64,000 nucleotides of DNA, from positions 207,828,035-207,892,034 of the forward strand of contig OY992539.1 of NCBI GenBank assembly GCA_963921195.1, in the 5' to 3' direction. Each line of letters starts with the position of its first letter. The first letter of the stretch is position 1. The DNA comes from Pegoplata infirma. Taxonomy: Eukaryota; Arthropoda; Insecta; Diptera; Anthomyiidae. The notes under the pieces were generated by a model. The model ran no database searches and was not told where the DNA came from. It saw only the letters and a program-made list of their open reading frames with translations. Below, piece by piece: positions 35,011 to 46,200 of the stretch. Made by a program: the position numbers and the translations under genes.

Positions 35011-37052
35011 CATTTTCCAAATTTTTGTTATATTTTTTCGGATTATAATTGCGTGGATCGTGGAAAAAATATTCTACATTTGTTTTGGCCTGTTAAAATA
35101 ATTTGTTGAAACTAAATAAGATAAATCCGAAAATAAATCCAATAATTAAAAAACACAGCAATTGTTTCTGGAAAAAATCATAATAAATAATAATAATAAA
35201 AAAACTTGTGAAATTACAAGAAAAACTTGTTTGCTACCTCCTACACTGAAAAAAATAACTATACTGAAATTAAATAAACACTGTTATTAATTTAAGTAAA
35301 CAATTTTTTTTGGAATTTACTTCAACTTATCTTAATATAAGGTGGTTTTACTTAAAACAAAGAAAATAAACTTGAAGATAGTACATGCAAATACTTAAAA
35401 AAGCACAAAAGTTTTCCTTAATTTGTTTTTTTAAATTAAGTTTAATATTCTTTACATTTATGCCGAATTGATTGCATTTAAGAAAAAATGGGTTTATTAA
35501 AAAATTTTGTATTACTTAAAAGAAAAAAAATTAAATTGTGAGCAAAAAAAATAAATAAGTATATAACTTACTTAAAAATAGTATAGACATTTTCAAGACA
35601 TTGAATCAAATAAGTACTAATCTTTAATTCCAAAACGCATTTTCTTTAATTTAATCAATTTTTGTTTTAATTTAAGAAAAAAGTAATCTTTATTTTATTG
35701 ATTTCATTGACTATATTTGAATCCATATCTTCATTAGTTTAAGAAAGAATTTACTTAACTTAAGGAAAAAATACTTAAGGTATTTTGGGGACCCCATCTG
35801 AGGGCCCCATCTGGAGACCCCATGGGACCCTAACTTTCAATCCAAATTTCGATTTTCGCGGAATTTTCAAATGCCTATAACTCTGCAAATACTGGAGATA
35901 CGAAAAAAATTCTAAAGGCACTTTTGTAGTCCTTAACTTGGAGAATATGACCGCCGAAGACCCCAAAGCCCTCGGAGTTATAGTTTTCGAGTTATTTCAT
36001 GATCAAATTTCTCAAGACCCCATTCCCATATCTCGAAAACTAAGCAAGATAGAGCGATTCTGACCAACATTTTGGATCAAAATCATAAGTAACCCTATAT
36101 TAGTGTATGCATATACTCATGGGCGGACACCATATATTGGGGGCCCGTAGGGTGCTTACATTGGGACTCCATAGGGTCCACAGAATCAGTAATTTTAAGG
36201 AAATTTTTATTTATTTAAAAAAAATATTTTTCCTCTGGATAAAAACAATTAAACTTATATTAAGTACAATTTTACTTACTTTTAAGATATATTTAAGTAA
36301 ATGCATTACTATGTTTTAGGAAAAAATATACTTGGAAGAAGAATTTATATCTTTGGAGCCCTCGCATACCCTCCTTTTTTTAAATTAAGTTCAACATGCT
36401 TTAAAAATGGTAAATTTTTTTTTCAGTGTATTTGACAAAAACTCCTAGTAACTTTACAAGATTTTTACCAATAATTTTGTTATTTTACAAGGTTTTTACC
36501 AATAAAATTGTATATTTAAAAATTTTTTGACACGATACAATTTACAAAGAGGTTTCGTAATTTTACTAGATTTTTTGCTACCTCTTATTTTACGAGAATT
36601 CCTAGTAATTTTACAAGCTTTTTACCAATAATTTTGTAATTTTACAAGCTTTTTACCAATAAAATTGTAAATTTACAAATTTTTTGACACGATACAATTT
36701 ACAAAGAGGTTTCGTAATTTTACTAGATTTTTGCCACCTCCTATTTTTCGAGAATTCTAGTAATTTTACAAGGTCTTTACCAATAATTTTCTAATTTTAC
36801 AAATTTTTTACCAATAAAATAGTAAATTTACAGTTTTTTTGGCGCAATTAAAATTAAAAGGAATTCTCGTGAATTTACTAGATATGTTTTGTAAAATTAT
36901 TTTGGAAATTTGTAAAATTACAAAAAAAATTGTAAAACTACAAAAAAAAAATTAAATTTCGATTTGTTTAAAAAAAAAAAAAAACTGTCAAATATTGGTA
37001 AAATGGAATTACGAGACTTTTCCTAGTAATTTGACGAAGTTTTTTTGTGTGT
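35011..37052. repeat. 155-bp tandem array (unit TTTACAAGNTTTTTACCAAT), interrupted by element Q
   Basis: The left part is 35011-35243 (its first 200 bp are AT-rich and unplaced) and the right part is 36431-37052. Three units of about 153 bp contain ATTTTACAAGCTTTTTACCA, AAAATTGTAAATTTAC, GACACGATACAATTTAC and ATTTTACTAGATTTTTGC. The unit and its exit sequence (GTCAAATATTGGTAAAATG...TTTTTTTGTGTG) recur at 53784-54218, so this is a dispersed element with an internal array. Confidence 0.65.
35244..36428 (-). mobile_element. TA-flanked element Q, copy 2 (1185 bp, inverted)
   Basis: The sequence is the reverse of copy 1: it starts CACTGAAAAAAATAACTATA and ends GGTAAATTTTTTTTTCAGTG. TA duplications lie at 35242-35243 and 36429-36430. 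The two copies differ by roughly a few per cent by eye. The 70-codon frame reappears at 36107-36319 on the plus strand. Confidence 0.75.
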
Positions 37053-37214
37053 AAGAATACAGACCTCAGGTTCCCTGCAAAAAAAAATGTGTAAAAAAAA
37101 TGACATCGAGCTAGAATAACCATATACAAAAAAGTGTTCTTAAATATATATAAAATCAAATTCTGATTATTTGATTTTTTCTGTAAGTACAGATCGAGCA
37201 CGGGCTCTAATTAT

Positions 37215-38400
37215 ATTTGTTATAAGGGTTCAAGTTGAAAAAATGCAGAAGAAAAATTGAATTTCTAAAAATTATAGACATTTCTGGTATTTCCTATACC
37301 GCACAGTGGGATAAATCACCAATCTAGCGTCCAAAAAATAAAAAAATAAATATATCACAATAAAAACTGAACACAACACGATTAATCTTATATAGTGGCT
37401 GCATATTAATCCATTAACAGTTCTAGGATTGGTACACTATTAAGAAAGATACAGGGCTTCAAACATTGGAAATAAAAAAATGTCCAAACGCACCTTTTTT
37501 AAGCTGCAAATTTGTTGTCACGCTATATTCATAGTATTGCCGGTAGGTTTAACTTATTAATTTTTTTTGATGAAGGGAGGACCCAAGTTTGTAAAAACAA
37601 CCATTCGTTCATGTTACCTACCTCTGAGGGGTCGCCCCGCCAGATAAGTTGGATAAACCTCATTTTAGCACATACCTTTAAATATTCAAAGAGATTAGAA
37701 AAGTGCTCAGCAAATGTCACCCTCAAAACTAATTTTATTTTAAACTACAACTAATTGAGTACCCGCAAATAAAAAATTGGCTGCCCTAGTCTGCCCGTGC
37801 GGTTTGCATAATTTTTTTTATAAATATGCCGATGACAAGTTGCTGTAATTGTGTATGATTTTTTAATATTTCGATACTTTTGAATGATCCTACTCATACA
37901 TATGAGGCACCGTTGAAAAGGTATTTTTTTGGTCCATTTTTGGTTTTTATTCTGGTACTTTTTTGTACTTTTTTTGGTACTTTTGTACTTTTTTTGGTAC
38001 TTTTGTATTTTTTGTTTGAATTCTTTGAAAGGAACCAAAAAATTAATAATTAAAAGCCCCTAAAAATAGCATATTACGGTAAAGTTTGCAAATATTGAAT
38101 CACTAAACAGTTTGAAAAAATGTAAAACCCAAAAATAAATTAACACGAAAGAAAAATAAACATTGAAAGTATATGACTGAAAATAATGAGAGTTTCAACT
38201 AGTGTAATTTTTTTTTAGGGCTATAATAAACTATTTAAGTCCTTCTCTGATTTAATTCAAAGAAAATTTTTAAAAATGTGAATATTTATGTTTCTACAGA
38301 ATAAATTTTGACAGTTTCCAACAATTCTATTTCTAGAAATCTCAACCTCTTTTTATACTTTCTTTCAACTTTTTTGGCTCTTACATTATTAAAAAAGGGT
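37215..38400. mobile_element. Repeat interrupted by a second Transib-like end (37302)
   Basis: 37215-37301 and 38268-38400 both match, in reverse order, the continuous stretch 44405-44680 (GGTATTTCCTATACC; TTTCTACAGAATAAATTTTG). Between them, 37302 starts CACAGTGGGATAAATCACC then AATCTAGCG, which resembles the ends of the 23951-32388 element. No matching right end was found, so this copy is truncated or diverged. A short GGTACTTTTGTACTTTTTTT tandem lies at 37955-38010. Confidence 0.5.
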
Positions 38401-38636
38401 TACCAACATAATCTGGAATTACAGACACAAATGAAGGAATTTGCATTTTCTGTTTCAAAGACGTGCCTAATGGCGACATATTTTGTAAAACTTTATTCGA
38501 AAAATTTAATTCATATGCAATTCCGAAATAGATATTAATTAAAATTCGGTATTTCGAATTTAAAAAATTGTCAAGAACTTTGACAAAATCAGTATTACCG
38601 AATTTAAAATTGGCAACCCTAATGAGAATGTCATGG

Positions 38637-39369
38637 CACAGACTATATACAGACTTGACAGTAGATTTTTATAACAAAAAATTCGGAAAAGCTAGGCGAT
38701 TTTAGGAGAAAACAGAAAAACAACAGCAAAAACCAAACAAAAATTGAAAAACCATGATTTAGTTGATGCTTTCTTAACAGTCATCTTAGCGTATCGGTCC
38801 AGAGAAATCGTACTAAGAGGCAGTTAATAGCAAAAACATTACAGATCATGGGTTTAATCCTTGGTAGCTGCGATCTGTTAATAATTTTCACATATAGAAT
38901 ATAATTGACTATTAACTGAATAAATTTGACATCAAACGTTTTTCTGAAGATTATAAATAACTGGATTATATGAAAGCGACGAATTTGCATGTATTCTGTT
39001 TATGTTACAATAACAAAATACACACAAATTCGTCACGAACGAAGGACGTTCGTGTTACAGAAACTGGGGGTAACAAAAAACGAACCAGGATGTCTTAAAT
39101 TTTTAGAAAAATGCTCCTTTCACACCTTTCTCAATTCAAACCATATAGAGCGGTTTTTAGCAAGTTTTAAGCTAAAATGTCAACACTTTCTACGACTTAG
39201 GAGTGAGTGAAACAATAAAAACCGAAATGACATTTTTTTTCTTATGGCGCGTTATATTAGCTTTCTCTTTCTAACCTAATTCGTAGAATAGTTAAAAAAA
39301 AATTAGCCATATGGTTTAAGACTACTTTTTTGACACCTGTCACTTGTATCGAGTCTGTATTAGTCTGTG
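38637..39369. mobile_element. TIR element (733 bp) with a 7-bp duplication
   Basis: The left end is CACAGACTATATACAGACTT; the right end, reverse complemented, is CACAGACTAATACAGACTCG. The flanks GTCATGG (38630-38636) and GTCATGG (39370-39376) are identical. No transposase is seen; the 69- and 73-codon frames have no recognisable domain. The superfamily is not assigned. Confidence 0.65.
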
Positions 39370-39835
39370 GTCATGGAAAGGAAACTTACCTCGAGCTAGA
39401 ATAGCCCTACACAACAAACGGCCTTAAATATGTGTAAAATCATTAAAAACTTATTCAAATTTCGAAAAATTAAGATAATGTTATTTCTCTTTAATTAAAA
39501 AAAAAACTTGAAATATTCATAAAAAGCATAAATAAATTAAAACAATTAAGTTAAAATCAGTAAAAATTCGTGTATTTTAATCAACTTTTTCTGTGTTAAA
39601 AAATTTTAAGCAAATCTCAAATTACAAAGTGTTAAAAAATTAAAAAAAAAAAATATTAAAAAATATTAAATTAATAAAAAAAATTGCATATTTTTGGGCA
39701 TATAATAAAGCATATCAAAAACAATTAAATTTTTCTAACCAAAAAAATTTAATCAATTTTAAAACAATTTTATTTAAATAACCGAAAATATATAAACAAT
39801 TTACTAAATCGAATTTATTTCCCTTTCTTTACAGG

Positions 39836-40821
39836 AATTGTTATTTTAATAATACAAAAAAAGTCCATTACAACCAAAGATATTTTAATTAAGTTATAAA
39901 ATTGCTATATAGAAAACAACAAAATAACAAGAATTTAAAAGTAAATCTTAAGCCAAAAAAGAAAAATAAAAAATAAAACAAATTAAAAAAGAAAATTTCT
40001 TTATAAAAGCAAATAATCTTTAAATGAAAATCAAATAATAAATAAAGAAAAGAAAAAAATTTTCTACATAAATAAAATAAAAATAAATGCATATGAAATT
40101 GGCAAACATTAACATTACAAGAAGCACAACAACTTTAAACAAATAATTAAAGGAGCAAAAAAGGAATTGTAGCAAATCTAACAAAGATATTGCTATGATA
40201 ATATATTTCACACATACAACACATTGTGGCAGCAACTTAAAAGAGAGCTTGGAATAAGACATCAGCAACTGAACAAAAACTTCAAATGAAAAAGAAATAA
40301 TATAAAGAAAAAGTACTGCAATCATTACAAAACTTACAAAACATTAAGATAAGCCGTCTTAAAAATAAAGGGAAAAAAAGAAATCCTTGCAATAACAACA
40401 GGAATACGAATACAAAACTATATAAAACTTGATGACATTTTATATGCAATATTAACACTCATTTACACTCATTCGTTCTTAAATACATATACACACACAT
40501 ACTCAAACTCACACACACACACATGTGAGCATTTAAAACTTTTCTTAACTGTTATTACACTGCACACAAGGACGCGTTAGCAGGAATAACTGTAACAGCA
40601 GCAGCAGGATATAATAAAAAAGAAATCAGGCTATTACAAAGTAGCAGACATTTAACAACAACAGAGTTGCCTTAAGAATTAGGCTTCAACATTTTAGCAC
40701 TCGTGGAGAATCTATAACATTAACAGCAGCAACATGTTGCTACGATATCAACGTGGTATACTAATCGGATTTACATTGTTAATTTATAGCTTACAAGGAT
40801 ATACAAATGTTTTAGCAGTGG
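39836..40821 (+). CDS. Candidate first coding exon: signal peptide of a secreted or membrane protein (coding 40734-40821)
   Basis: The ATG at 40734, in the fly-like context CAGCAACATG, opens a 29-codon frame plus one base, followed by a consensus 5' splice site G|GTAAGT at 40822 (phase 1). The peptide has the three parts of a signal sequence: basic MLLRYQRG, a hydrophobic core ILIGFTLLIYSL, and a polar end with a good cleavage site TNVLA|V at residue 28. A phase-1 intron just after a signal peptide is common in genes for secreted and immunoglobulin-type surface proteins. Upstream, TTTCCCTTTCTTTACAG at 39835 is a good acceptor, so 39836-40733 may be 5' untranslated sequence; it is non-repetitive by eye and has CAG and CA microsatellites (40488-40527, 40600-40612). 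The downstream exons are not in view and the protein family is unknown. The exon boundaries are predictions. Confidence 0.5.
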
Positions 40822-40959
40822 GTAAGTGTGTATTTTACAATTTCTTTTTGCATACATATATTCTCTATAATAAATTTAGTTAAGGAAAGAAAGAAATTAT
40901 CCATAAATAAGTTTTTAATTTATGAAAGTAAAAAAGAAAACAAGCAAAAAAATCGTGAA

Positions 40960-42545
40960 AAATACCTACAATATAAATCTGTTTAGTAAATAGCATGGAA
41001 AGTGAAATCAGGTTAAAGTAGATTAGATATAAAAAAAACAAAACCGCAAAAAAAAATAAAAAAAAAATAATATTACATTTTCTTAACAAAATGTCTACAC
41101 CAGACATATTAATGGCAAGGCAATTTTTTGACATACTGGTTACTAGAATATTTTTAATGTTATAAGTATAGAGCTGTTGGGGATTTATATAGGCAGTCTA
41201 TGGCAGACATATTTATATCAGGACATTTTCTTGAATATAAATCTGTTTAGTAAATCGAATTGAATGTAATATAAGGTTAAAGTAGATTAGAAATAATGAA
41301 AACAAACCATCAGGAAAAACAAAAATGTATATAAAAATATGTTTTAAATAGTTTTTAAAAATTTTCTATACCAGACATATCACTGCGAAGCAATTTTTTT
41401 AACTTATTGGTTACTAGAATCTCTTTATTGTTATATGTATGTTAGATATTGATGGTTTTTACAGGCTGTCTACAGCAGATATATTTATGTCAGGACATTT
41501 TCTTGAATAAAAATCTGTTTAGTATATACGATGGAAAGTAATATAAGGTTTAAGTAGATTATAAATAATGAAAATAAACTGCAAAAAAAAATTATAAAAA
41601 AATCATAAATAATTTTTAAAAATTTTCTATACCAGATACTTACATATATTAATGTCAAGGCAATTTTTAAAGACATTCCAGAATCAATGATTTTTGTTTG
41701 AAATTGTCCCAAAAGCAATCGTTTTTTAGAGCAAGTAGTTTTTTTGAAAAATAATTTTAAATAGAAAATTTTTTTGTGATTAACATAGAGTACATTCAAG
41801 AATCTGTTGAACCAGGAATTTGTTCCAAAAAATTTTCCTGGGAAAAAAATGTTTTAGATAATTTTTAAAAATTGTCTACACTAGACATATAAATATCAAG
41901 CCAATTTTTTAAGATATTGGTTACTGGAATCTCTTTTTTGTTTTAAGTATGCAGCTGTTTATGGTTTTAAANNNNNNNNNNNNNNNNNNNNNNNNNNNNN
42001 NNNNNNNNNNNNNNNNNNNNNNNNNNNNNNNNNNNNNNNNNNNNNNNNNNNNNNNNNNNNNNNNNNNNNNNNNNNNNNNNNNNNNNNNNNNNNNNNNNNN
42101 NNNNNNNNNNNNNNNNNNNNNNNNNNNNNNNNNNNNNNNNNNNNNNNNNNNNNNNNNNNNNNNNNNNNNNNTTTATGGTTTTGAAAGGTTGTCTATAGCA
42201 AACATATTTATGTCATGACATTTTCTTGAATATAAATCTATTTCGTAAATAGGATGGAAAGTAAGATAAGACTAAAGTAGATTAGAAACAAAGAAAACAA
42301 ACCGCCAAGAAAAAAAATATAAAGCGAATGTTTAAGATGATTTTTAAAAATTGTCTATACTAGACATATTAATGGCAAGGCAATTTTGTAACATATTGTT
42401 GACTAGAATCTCTTTATTGTACAAAGTTTGCAGATGCTGATAGTTTTTACTATCTATAGCAGACATATTAATGTCAGGTCATTTTCTTGAATATAAAAAA
42501 ATTAATGGCTTAACATAAAATATATGTTTATATCTTAAAAATATA
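40960..42545. repeat. Tandem array, unit about 265 bp, with assembly gap
   Basis: Units contain CATTTTCTTGAATATAAATC, TGTTTAGTAAAT, AAGTAGATTAGAAATAATGA, ATTTTTAAAAATTTTCTATA, CCAGACATATTAATG and GGTTACTAGAATCTCTTTAT. They recur at roughly 40970, 41232, 41503 and 42224. The array follows the candidate donor at 40822, so it would be intronic. It contains 200 N at 41972-42171. Confidence 0.75.
41972..42171. other. Assembly gap (200 N)
   Basis: Exactly 200 N. Both edges carry the same sequence, TTTATGGTTTTRAA, so the gap may be artificial or hide extra tandem units. Confidence 0.98.
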
Positions 42546-43405
42546 AATCTTTGTATAGACAAAAATTGTCTCAGAATCTAAAACTTTTTCTATACGAAAA
42601 CTATTTCAGATTCTGAGACGTTTTCTGTACGAAAAAATCGCAGAATCTGAGACCTTTCTATGCAAAAAATGTCTCAAAATTTAACAATTTTTCTATACGA
42701 AAAATGTCACAGAATCTGAGACTTTTTCTATACGAAAAATATCTTAGAATTTGAGACTTTTTCTATTGGAAAAAATCTCAGATTCTGATAATTTTTCTTT
42801 AGGAAAAATGTCTTAAAATCAAAATTTTTCTATACAAAGAATCTATAAGAATCTGAGACTTAGAAACTGAGACTTATTCCAATCAGAATCTGTGACTTTT
42901 TCTGTAAAATAAGTCTCAGAATCTGAGGCGTTTTCTGTACAAAAAATGTCTCAAAATCTGAGACTTTTTCTATAGGAAAAGTGTTTCATATTCTGACAAA
43001 ATTTCTATATAAAATATGTCTCAATATCTGAGAAGTTTTCTACATGAAAAATATGAGACGTTTTCTCTACAAAAATATCTCAGAATTTAAGACTTTCTAT
43101 TCGAAAAATGTTTTAAAATCCAAAGTTTTTTTCTAAAGAAAAAATGTCTCAGAATCTGAGATTTTTTTTATAGAAAAAATGTCTCACATTCTAAAAATTT
43201 TTTTTAAGATAAAAGTCTCAGAATCTTAGAATTTTCTATACAAAAAATTTCTAGAATCTGAGAATTTTTCTATACACATATCGTCTTAGAATCTGAGGCT
43301 TTTTCGATATGAAAAATGTCTCAGAATATGAAACTTTTTTATTCGTGAAATGTCCCAGTATCTGACATTTTTCTACACGAAAATTTTCTCGGAACCTGAG
43401 ACTTT
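42545..43405. repeat. Tandem array of short palindromic units (about 38 bp)
   Basis: Some 20 or more units alternate TCTCAGAATCTGAGAC (a near-palindrome) with TTTTTCTATACGAAAAATG. The array ends where the mini-me copy begins. A weaker echo (CAATATCTGAGAGTTTTTCT) occurs near 45255. Confidence 0.8.
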
Positions 43406-44092
43406 TTATACCCTCCAACTACAGTATGGGGTATACTCACTTATCATTCCGTGTGTAACGCATCGAAATATCGGTCTAGGACCCCATAAAGTATATATAT
43501 TATTGATCAGTGATCGATTCTAAGACATTCTAGCGATGTCCGTCCGTCCGTCCATCTGTCCGTCCGTCTGTGGAAGACACGATACAGTCCAAAATAAAAG
43601 TGGTAGACTCCCGAAATTTGGCACATGTATGTCTTATGTTCATAGGCTGGTTAAGTTTGGAGGGAGATGGGCAAAATCGGACCAGGGGGAATCCCCCTTG
43701 ACGAAGTTAACCAACCCATAAAAAAGGGAACTTTTTATAGGTTTTTTTTTTATTTTTGTTAAACAAATTTAACATTTTTATGCTCCAAAAAGCTCAAAAT
43801 CTTGGACTTGACCCAGGGGATTTGAAAATTACTTTTTTTTGGTCCGCCCCCTTTTGTGGGAGTGGATATTAGCAAATAATTTATATAATGATGAAATTGT
43901 ATATCTTTTGTACAAAAAGCATAGTAATTAAATTTGTAAATATTTTTGACCAGAGAGAAGTTGTCCCCAAGGACTCCCGGCAAGCCCCCCCCCCCCCAAA
44001 AAAAAACGCCCCTGCAATTTTTATTTATTTTTTAACGTTGGAGGGTATACAAGATTCGGAACAGCCGAAAATAACACTCTCACTTGTTTTAT
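43404..44092 (+). mobile_element. mini-me-like element, subfamily B, full length
   Basis: It runs from TTTTATACCCTCCAACTAC through TTATTGATCAGTGATCGA, the core TTCTAGCGATGTCC and a GTCY tract (43536-43570), to a 3' segment CCCCCTTTTGTGGGAGTGG. It ends GGAGGGTATACAAG, the hairpin TTCGGAACAGCCGAA and CTCACTTGTTTT. It serves as the reference for subfamily B (about 690 bp). Confidence 0.85.
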
Positions 44093-44172
44093 ATCGAAAA
44101 TGTAAATTTTTTGATCAGTAATCCATTTTAAGATATTTTAGCGATGTCCGTCTGTCCGTCTGTCTTTCTTGT
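44093..44172 (+). mobile_element. Truncated mini-me core
   Basis: TTGATCAGTAATCCATTTTA then ATTTTAGCGATGTCCGTCTG and a few GTCY repeats; no ends. Confidence 0.6.
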
Positions 44173-46200
44173 TTTTCTTCAAATTGTTCACGTCATAACA
44201 TTATTCTGTTGGTATAGATAGCAGAAGATGTAAAATTGCTTTACGCTTTTTTTCATGAAATAACATAAAATTATGGTTATGAAAATGTTCATATAATCTA
44301 TGAAACATTCATTAGAATTAAACCAATGATTTTTTCGTGAAATTTTTATGGCAGTAATGAAAGTTTCCATACATTTAGGTAAAAAGTTTCATAAAAACAA
44401 ACCCTTGCAAAATAATGTAAGAGACAAAAAAGTTGAAAGAAAGAATTGTAGTGTTGGAAACTGTCAAAATTTATTCTGTAGAAACTATAAATATTCACAT
44501 ATATAAAAAACAGTTTTCATTAACAAGACAAACCGACATTTAAAATCCTACTGAAGATGACACTAACTGGGGTGTTTGAAACCGGTATAGGAAATACCAG
44601 AAATGCCTATAATTTTTAGAAATTCAATTTTTCTTCTGCATTTTTTCAACTTGAACCATTATAAAACTTCATTAAATTAATGATTATTTTCATAAATGTA
44701 ATGAAATTTTCAATAAATATTATGAAAAAAATAGTAGCCATTATGAAAAAAATCATTGTTTTAAGGAAAAAAATTATTGACTCATTATAAAAAATGTATT
44801 CTTTCTGTGACTTTTTTCTAAAGAAAAAAGACTTTTTTCTAAAGAAAAAATATTTTAAGATTGTGAAATTTCATGAAATTTTGTTTCATAATGGCTTTTA
44901 TTTTATTTATAACATTTATCAAAAATTTCATTGGATTAATGAAAATAATCACTAATTTAATCAATTTTCTTTTTATGAAACTTTTTAATTAAAAAGTTAA
45001 AATTAAGGATTATTTTCATCAATCCAATGAAAATTTCATAATTGTTATAAAAAAAATACTAGCAATTATGAAACAAATCATTAACTTAAAGAAAAACTTT
45101 ATTGACTCATTATACAAAAAATTATTCTGAATGTGTGCCTTTCGTATTTTTTCGTCCTAGGATCTGCAACTTTTTTGAAAAAAAAAAAAAAAAATCATTA
45201 TTGTGAGACTTTTGGTAACCGATAATCTTTCACATTTTCTTAACGAAAGTTTTTCAATATCTGAGAGTTTTTCTACGTAAAAAATATATAAAAACCTGAT
45301 AATTTTATTTTGCAATCAGTGTTTAACTGATTGCAAGTTGCCAACAAGCAAAATTTCCTATAATTTGTTGCAATACCCATATCCTTTGTACTTAACTTTA
45401 AGTACTCAACTCCTTAAAACACTTGAAAATCCATTAAAATTTTTGGGTTTGCAAGAATATTTAATAAAAAAAAATATTTTAAAAAACTGTCATCTACACT
45501 TTGTTTTTTTTTTTTTTTTATAAACTATTGAACGCCTTAGCGTAATGCTTATGGCGCCACACGCATTCATGTGTTTTATGTTTTATATCTTTTTTGCTCT
45601 TTTTTTTTAAATACAACGACCCAATAGCATTGGCTACTTAGAGAATGCTACAAAATGAGCGAAAAAAAAATCGCTGCGGGATGGTAAAAAACTGATTGAT
45701 GAAATAAAAATAAAAAAATTTATATATAAATTCACTGTATTTTAAAGAATAAAAAAAAAAAACACAAAATTACAGCACCACTTTACGAACACTTGTATAC
45801 AGTTTTATGACACACATTTATGGCAAATATTATGGAACCCAACTAGAAAATTTAAATGGCAAAAGGAATAAGTGTTAAAACCATATTCTCTGAAAGAACT
45901 TTGTTCATTATATTTATGAACAAATTCATAAAGTCTATGAAAATTTTATTTTTTCATTGGATTAATGAATTTTCATGAGGAAACATTTGATTGCTATAAT
46001 GAAATTGTTCATACATTTAATGAAAAAGTTTTATAAAAAAAAAAAAATTATAAAATGAGAGATTATTTTCATAAATGCAATGAAATTTTTTTATAAATAT
46101 TATGAAAAAAAACCAAAGCTTTTATGAAAAAAATCATTGATGTAATGAAAAAATTTATTAGATCAATGTAAACAATAATTCTTTCTGTGTCTGTCATTTT
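44173..46200. repeat. AT-rich MITE cluster (TTCATAAATGTAATGAAA type)
   Basis: Several related blocks (about 44210-44400, 44660-44815, 44885-45130, 45887-46190) mix direct and inverted forms of CATAAATGTAATGAAATTTT and ATATTATGAAAAAAAT, and end in ATTCTTTCTGTG. The last block has opposed ends CTCTGAAAGAAC and GTTCTTTCTGTG-like, so it looks like a MITE with CACAGAAAGAAT ends. 44405-44680 also contains the repeat shared with 37215-38400. No gene is supported; 45310-45880 is otherwise featureless AT-rich DNA. Confidence 0.45.

Noticed and set aside
40419..40474. TATATAAAA followed by TCATTT as a core promoter upstream of the candidate exon
   Set aside because: The spacing of about 40 bp is longer than the usual TATA-to-initiator distance, and TATA-like words are common in this AT-rich DNA.
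41949..42218. 89-codon frame across the gap
   Set aside because: Most of it is N; meaningless.
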